Below, in pieces: positions 62,173 through 64,000 of a stretch of DNA of 64,000 nt (position 1 is its first letter; every line of letters begins with the position of its first letter). The notes below the pieces were generated by a model. That model did not search any database, was not told where the DNA came from, and saw nothing but the letters and a program-made list of their open reading frames with translations. The stretch spans positions 9,610,001 to 9,674,000 of the forward strand of contig JBHGNT010000009.1 of assembly GCA_043228905.1 (NCBI GenBank). Direction: 5' to 3'. The translations under genes were made by a program, and so were the position numbers. Origin of the DNA: Azolla caroliniana (lineage: Eukaryota; Polypodiophyta).

Positions 62173-63879
62173 CTACGTCGTGTGCAATCGTGTTGGTCCC
62201 AAGATTATTTGCTTTTGATAATCAAATGTTGGATCACCAGGACGAGGTGCAAGATATGAACGCCGTGATAGTGCATCTGCTTTTCCTTGCTGCTTCCCCG
62301 GTCGATATGTGATTTTGAAGTCGAAACGCGTGAGGAATTGTGCCCATCGAGCTTGCCGTCGATTTAGTACGCGAGCGTTCTGGAAATAAGCAAGATTTTT
62401 ATGATCACTAAAGACAATGACCTGATGTGGAGAGCCCTCTAAGAAATGCCGCCATTGCACAAATGAATCCACGATGGCTAATAACTCCTTGTCATGTATT
62501 TCGTAGTTGATTTCCGCGACATCGAATTTGTGCGAGTGGAAAGCCACCGGATGCAACTCTTCTTTATGTCCTTGTTGAGAAAGGATGCTACCGAGGGCGA
62601 AATCTGAAGCGTCAGCCTCCATGATGAATGGTTTGCTGGTATCCACATGAGCTAGAATCGGTGATGATGTAAAGGCTTTCTTAAGATGCCGAAAAACCAT
62701 ATCCGCCTCAATGGACCAAAGAAATGCTTGGACCTTCGTAAGTTGTGTGAGGGGTAAAATAATCTTCGAGTAATCCTGTATAAACTTACGGTAGAAGTTA
62801 GCAAAACCTAGAAAACATTGTACATCTCGTACCGACCGTGGAATTTGCCATTCTAATACAGTTTGGACTTTAGCTGGATCCATGGCGATGCCCTTTGAGG
62901 AGATGACGTAGCCTAGAAATTCCACTTGCTTGCAGTCAAAGCTACATTTTTCTAGCTTGGCATAAAGACCATTCTCGCGGAGTCGCTTTAGTACTAATAG
63001 TACATGAGAATCGTGCTCTTGCTGGGTCTTCGAATAAATCAATAGATCATCCAGATAGATGATCAAACAGATATCCAAGAGGTCTCTGAATATATCATTT
63101 GCCATGTGTTGGAAGACTACGGGTGCATTGGTTAGGCCGAACGGCATAACAGTATACTCGAAATGCCCATACCGCGTGCGAAAGGCGGTCTTCCATTCAT
63201 CTCCCGGTCGGATCCGCACGAGGTTATACGCTCCTCGTAGATCGATTTTGGTAAAAAACTTGGCACCATTAACTCGCTCTAAAAGACTTGATATAAGAGG
63301 AAGTGCATACATACTCTGGATGGTGACCTTATTCAATCCACGGTAATCAACGACGAGACGAAGTGAGCCATCTTTCTTCTTGACAAAGAAGATGGGTGCA
63401 CCGGCCGGAGATTTCGAATGACGGATGAACCCGCTTGCCAAGTTCTCCTCTATGTAGGCTCGAAGGACTTCTAACTCAATGCGTGACAAGTTGTAAATTG
63501 GTCCCCATGGGGGCTCGGTTCCTGGTTGTAAATCGATGGGACAGTCATAGGGACGGTGATGAGGAAGGGTACCGGCTTTTACCTTGTCAAATACATCGGC
63601 ATAAGGATGATATTTTGCCGGAAGTTGTATTGAGGAGTCCTTAATAGTGCTGGAAGGATGTACTGATATTGCAAATAGGAACATTGCCTCCTTGTGTCCT
63701 TCTTCGCGTAATTGATGGAGTGAAATGGTCGAAACTTGATGAGTAGATTCTTGGGGTGGTCGATATCGGACTTCTCTTGTTCTCCAATCTATGGCTGGAT
63801 TATGTAATTCAAACCAAGGTAATCCTAGGACAATGGGATGCTCTGGACTACTAATTATATTAAATGATATTACACACAC
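62173..63879 (-). CDS. Ty3-11 protease end, reverse transcriptase, RNase H
   Basis: A 568-codon open frame, really an internal part of a Gag-Pol polyprotein (the first codon is arbitrary). Protease end G-L-P-W-F-E-L-H-N-P; RT with [45 protein letters not shown] (YLDD, near 63040-63062); RNase H with E-A-D-A-S-D-F-A-L-G, H-D-K-E-L-L-A-I and S-D-H-K-N-L-A-Y-F; then Y-R-P-G-K-Q-Q-G-K-A-D-A-L-S-R-R. All catalytic residues present. TAG at 62173. Confidence 0.92.
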   Translation of the reverse strand: MCVISFNIISSPEHPIVLGLPWFELHNPAIDWRTREVRYRPPQESTHQVSTISLHQLREEGHKEAMFLFAISVHPSSTIKDSSIQLPAKYHPYADVFDKVKAGTLPHHRPYDCPIDLQPGTEPPWGPIYNLSRIELEVLRAYIEENLASGFIRHSKSPAGAPIFFVKKKDGSLRLVVDYRGLNKVTIQSMYALPLISSLLERVNGAKFFTKIDLRGAYNLVRIRPGDEWKTAFRTRYGHFEYTVMPFGLTNAPVVFQHMANDIFRDLLDICLIIYLDDLLIYSKTQQEHDSHVLLVLKRLRENGLYAKLEKCSFDCKQVEFLGYVISSKGIAMDPAKVQTVLEWQIPRSVRDVQCFLGFANFYRKFIQDYSKIILPLTQLTKVQAFLWSIEADMVFRHLKKAFTSSPILAHVDTSKPFIMEADASDFALGSILSQQGHKEELHPVAFHSHKFDVAEINYEIHDKELLAIVDSFVQWRHFLEGSPHQVIVFSDHKNLAYFQNARVLNRRQARWAQFLTRFDFKITYRPGKQQGKADALSRRSYLAPRPGDPTFDYQKQIILGPTRLHTT

Positions 63880-64000
63880 AAAACTACCTAGGACAACTTG
63901 AATGGGTTCTGATTATTCTACAATATTCCTGGAAGCAATGGGACGACCATCAATGACTACTACAGATGCGGGACAAGGAAGTTTTCTTAGGGATATCTGA
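63880..64000 (-). pseudogene. Ty3-11 protease, middle part (to window edge)
   Basis: Minus strand: I-S-L-R-K-L-P-C-P-A-S-V-V-V-I-D-G-R, then a TAA near 63918. Same as Ty3-5 protease near 26230; the D-S-G site lies just beyond the window. Confidence 0.85.

Larger units (their letters stand above)
60212..64000 (-). mobile_element. Ty3-11: chromovirus, 3' part
   Basis: Minus-strand 3' LTR, PPT, integrase with chromodomain, RNase H, RT and part of protease; gag and the 5' LTR are beyond the window. Sister of Ty3-5. Best preserved Ty3 pol here (a 568-codon open frame). Confidence 0.93.

Noticed and set aside
1-64000. A host protein-coding gene or a defence/biosynthetic system
   Set aside because: Every coding block I could recognise belongs to a transposable element, and intervals between blocks are accounted for by LTRs, leaders or non-coding inserts.

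Overview
The window reads as nuclear DNA of a land plant made almost entirely of nested, mostly decayed retrotransposons. I found no host gene, rRNA gene, functional tRNA gene, CRISPR array or prokaryotic operon. The plant assignment rests on abundant Ty1/copia and Ty3/gypsy elements (including chromodomain chromoviruses), plant-type initiator-Met primer sites (TGGTATCAGAGC) and stop codons that look like decay of CG/CHG-methylated cytosine. The protein style suggests a non-angiosperm such as a bryophyte, lycophyte or fern, but that is only an impression. Element labels below (Ty3-1, Copia-1 and so on) are local to this window.

Layout, left to right. 1-3715: 3' part of a LINE with a long intact endonuclease/reverse transcriptase ORF. 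3716-7249: three Ty3 pieces stacked inside one another (Ty3-1 minus, Ty3-2 plus, Ty3-3 minus). 7250-19130: Ty3-4 (plus), which has a decayed pol followed by about 2.9 kb of extra coding sequence before its 3' LTR; a nearly complete Copia-1 (11821-17193, 5-bp TSD CAAGG) sits inside that extra region. 19140-19378: copia scrap. 19379-26817: chromovirus Ty3-5 (minus), split by a 2.9-kb non-coding LTR element, LARD-1 (22564-25475).

26818-37306: Copia-3 (plus), split by chromovirus Ty3-6 (27151-32637, TSD CACGC) and a solo LTR (36175-36823). 37307-39526: a Copia-4 5' end and a Ty3 scrap, both minus. 39527-51357: Copia-5 (minus, same LTR family as Copia-3), split by full-length Ty3-8 (40211-47500) and a solo LTR with 4-bp TSD GCGT (47949-48734). 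51358-54432: Ty3-9 (minus) with a MITE-like insert in its leader and a CpG-rich tandem repeat in its LTR. 54433-55138: Copia-6 5' end. 55139-56091: tail of Ty3-10, a second copy of the extra-ORF family. 56092-60211: Copia-7. 60212-64000: chromovirus Ty3-11 (minus), running off the window.

The most interesting signals are these: the extra coiled-coil ORF after pol in Ty3-4, whose C-terminus is conserved in Ty3-10; antisense tRNA-like modules inside LTRs of at least three families; a hairpin plus CCGG-rich array shared by a copia LTR and a gypsy LTR; the non-coding LARD-1; and a LINE whose ORF1 and ORF2 are in one frame separated by a single TAG. Boundaries supported by LTR pairs, TSDs or PBS/PPT are good to a few bases; other boundaries are estimates from where homology stops.
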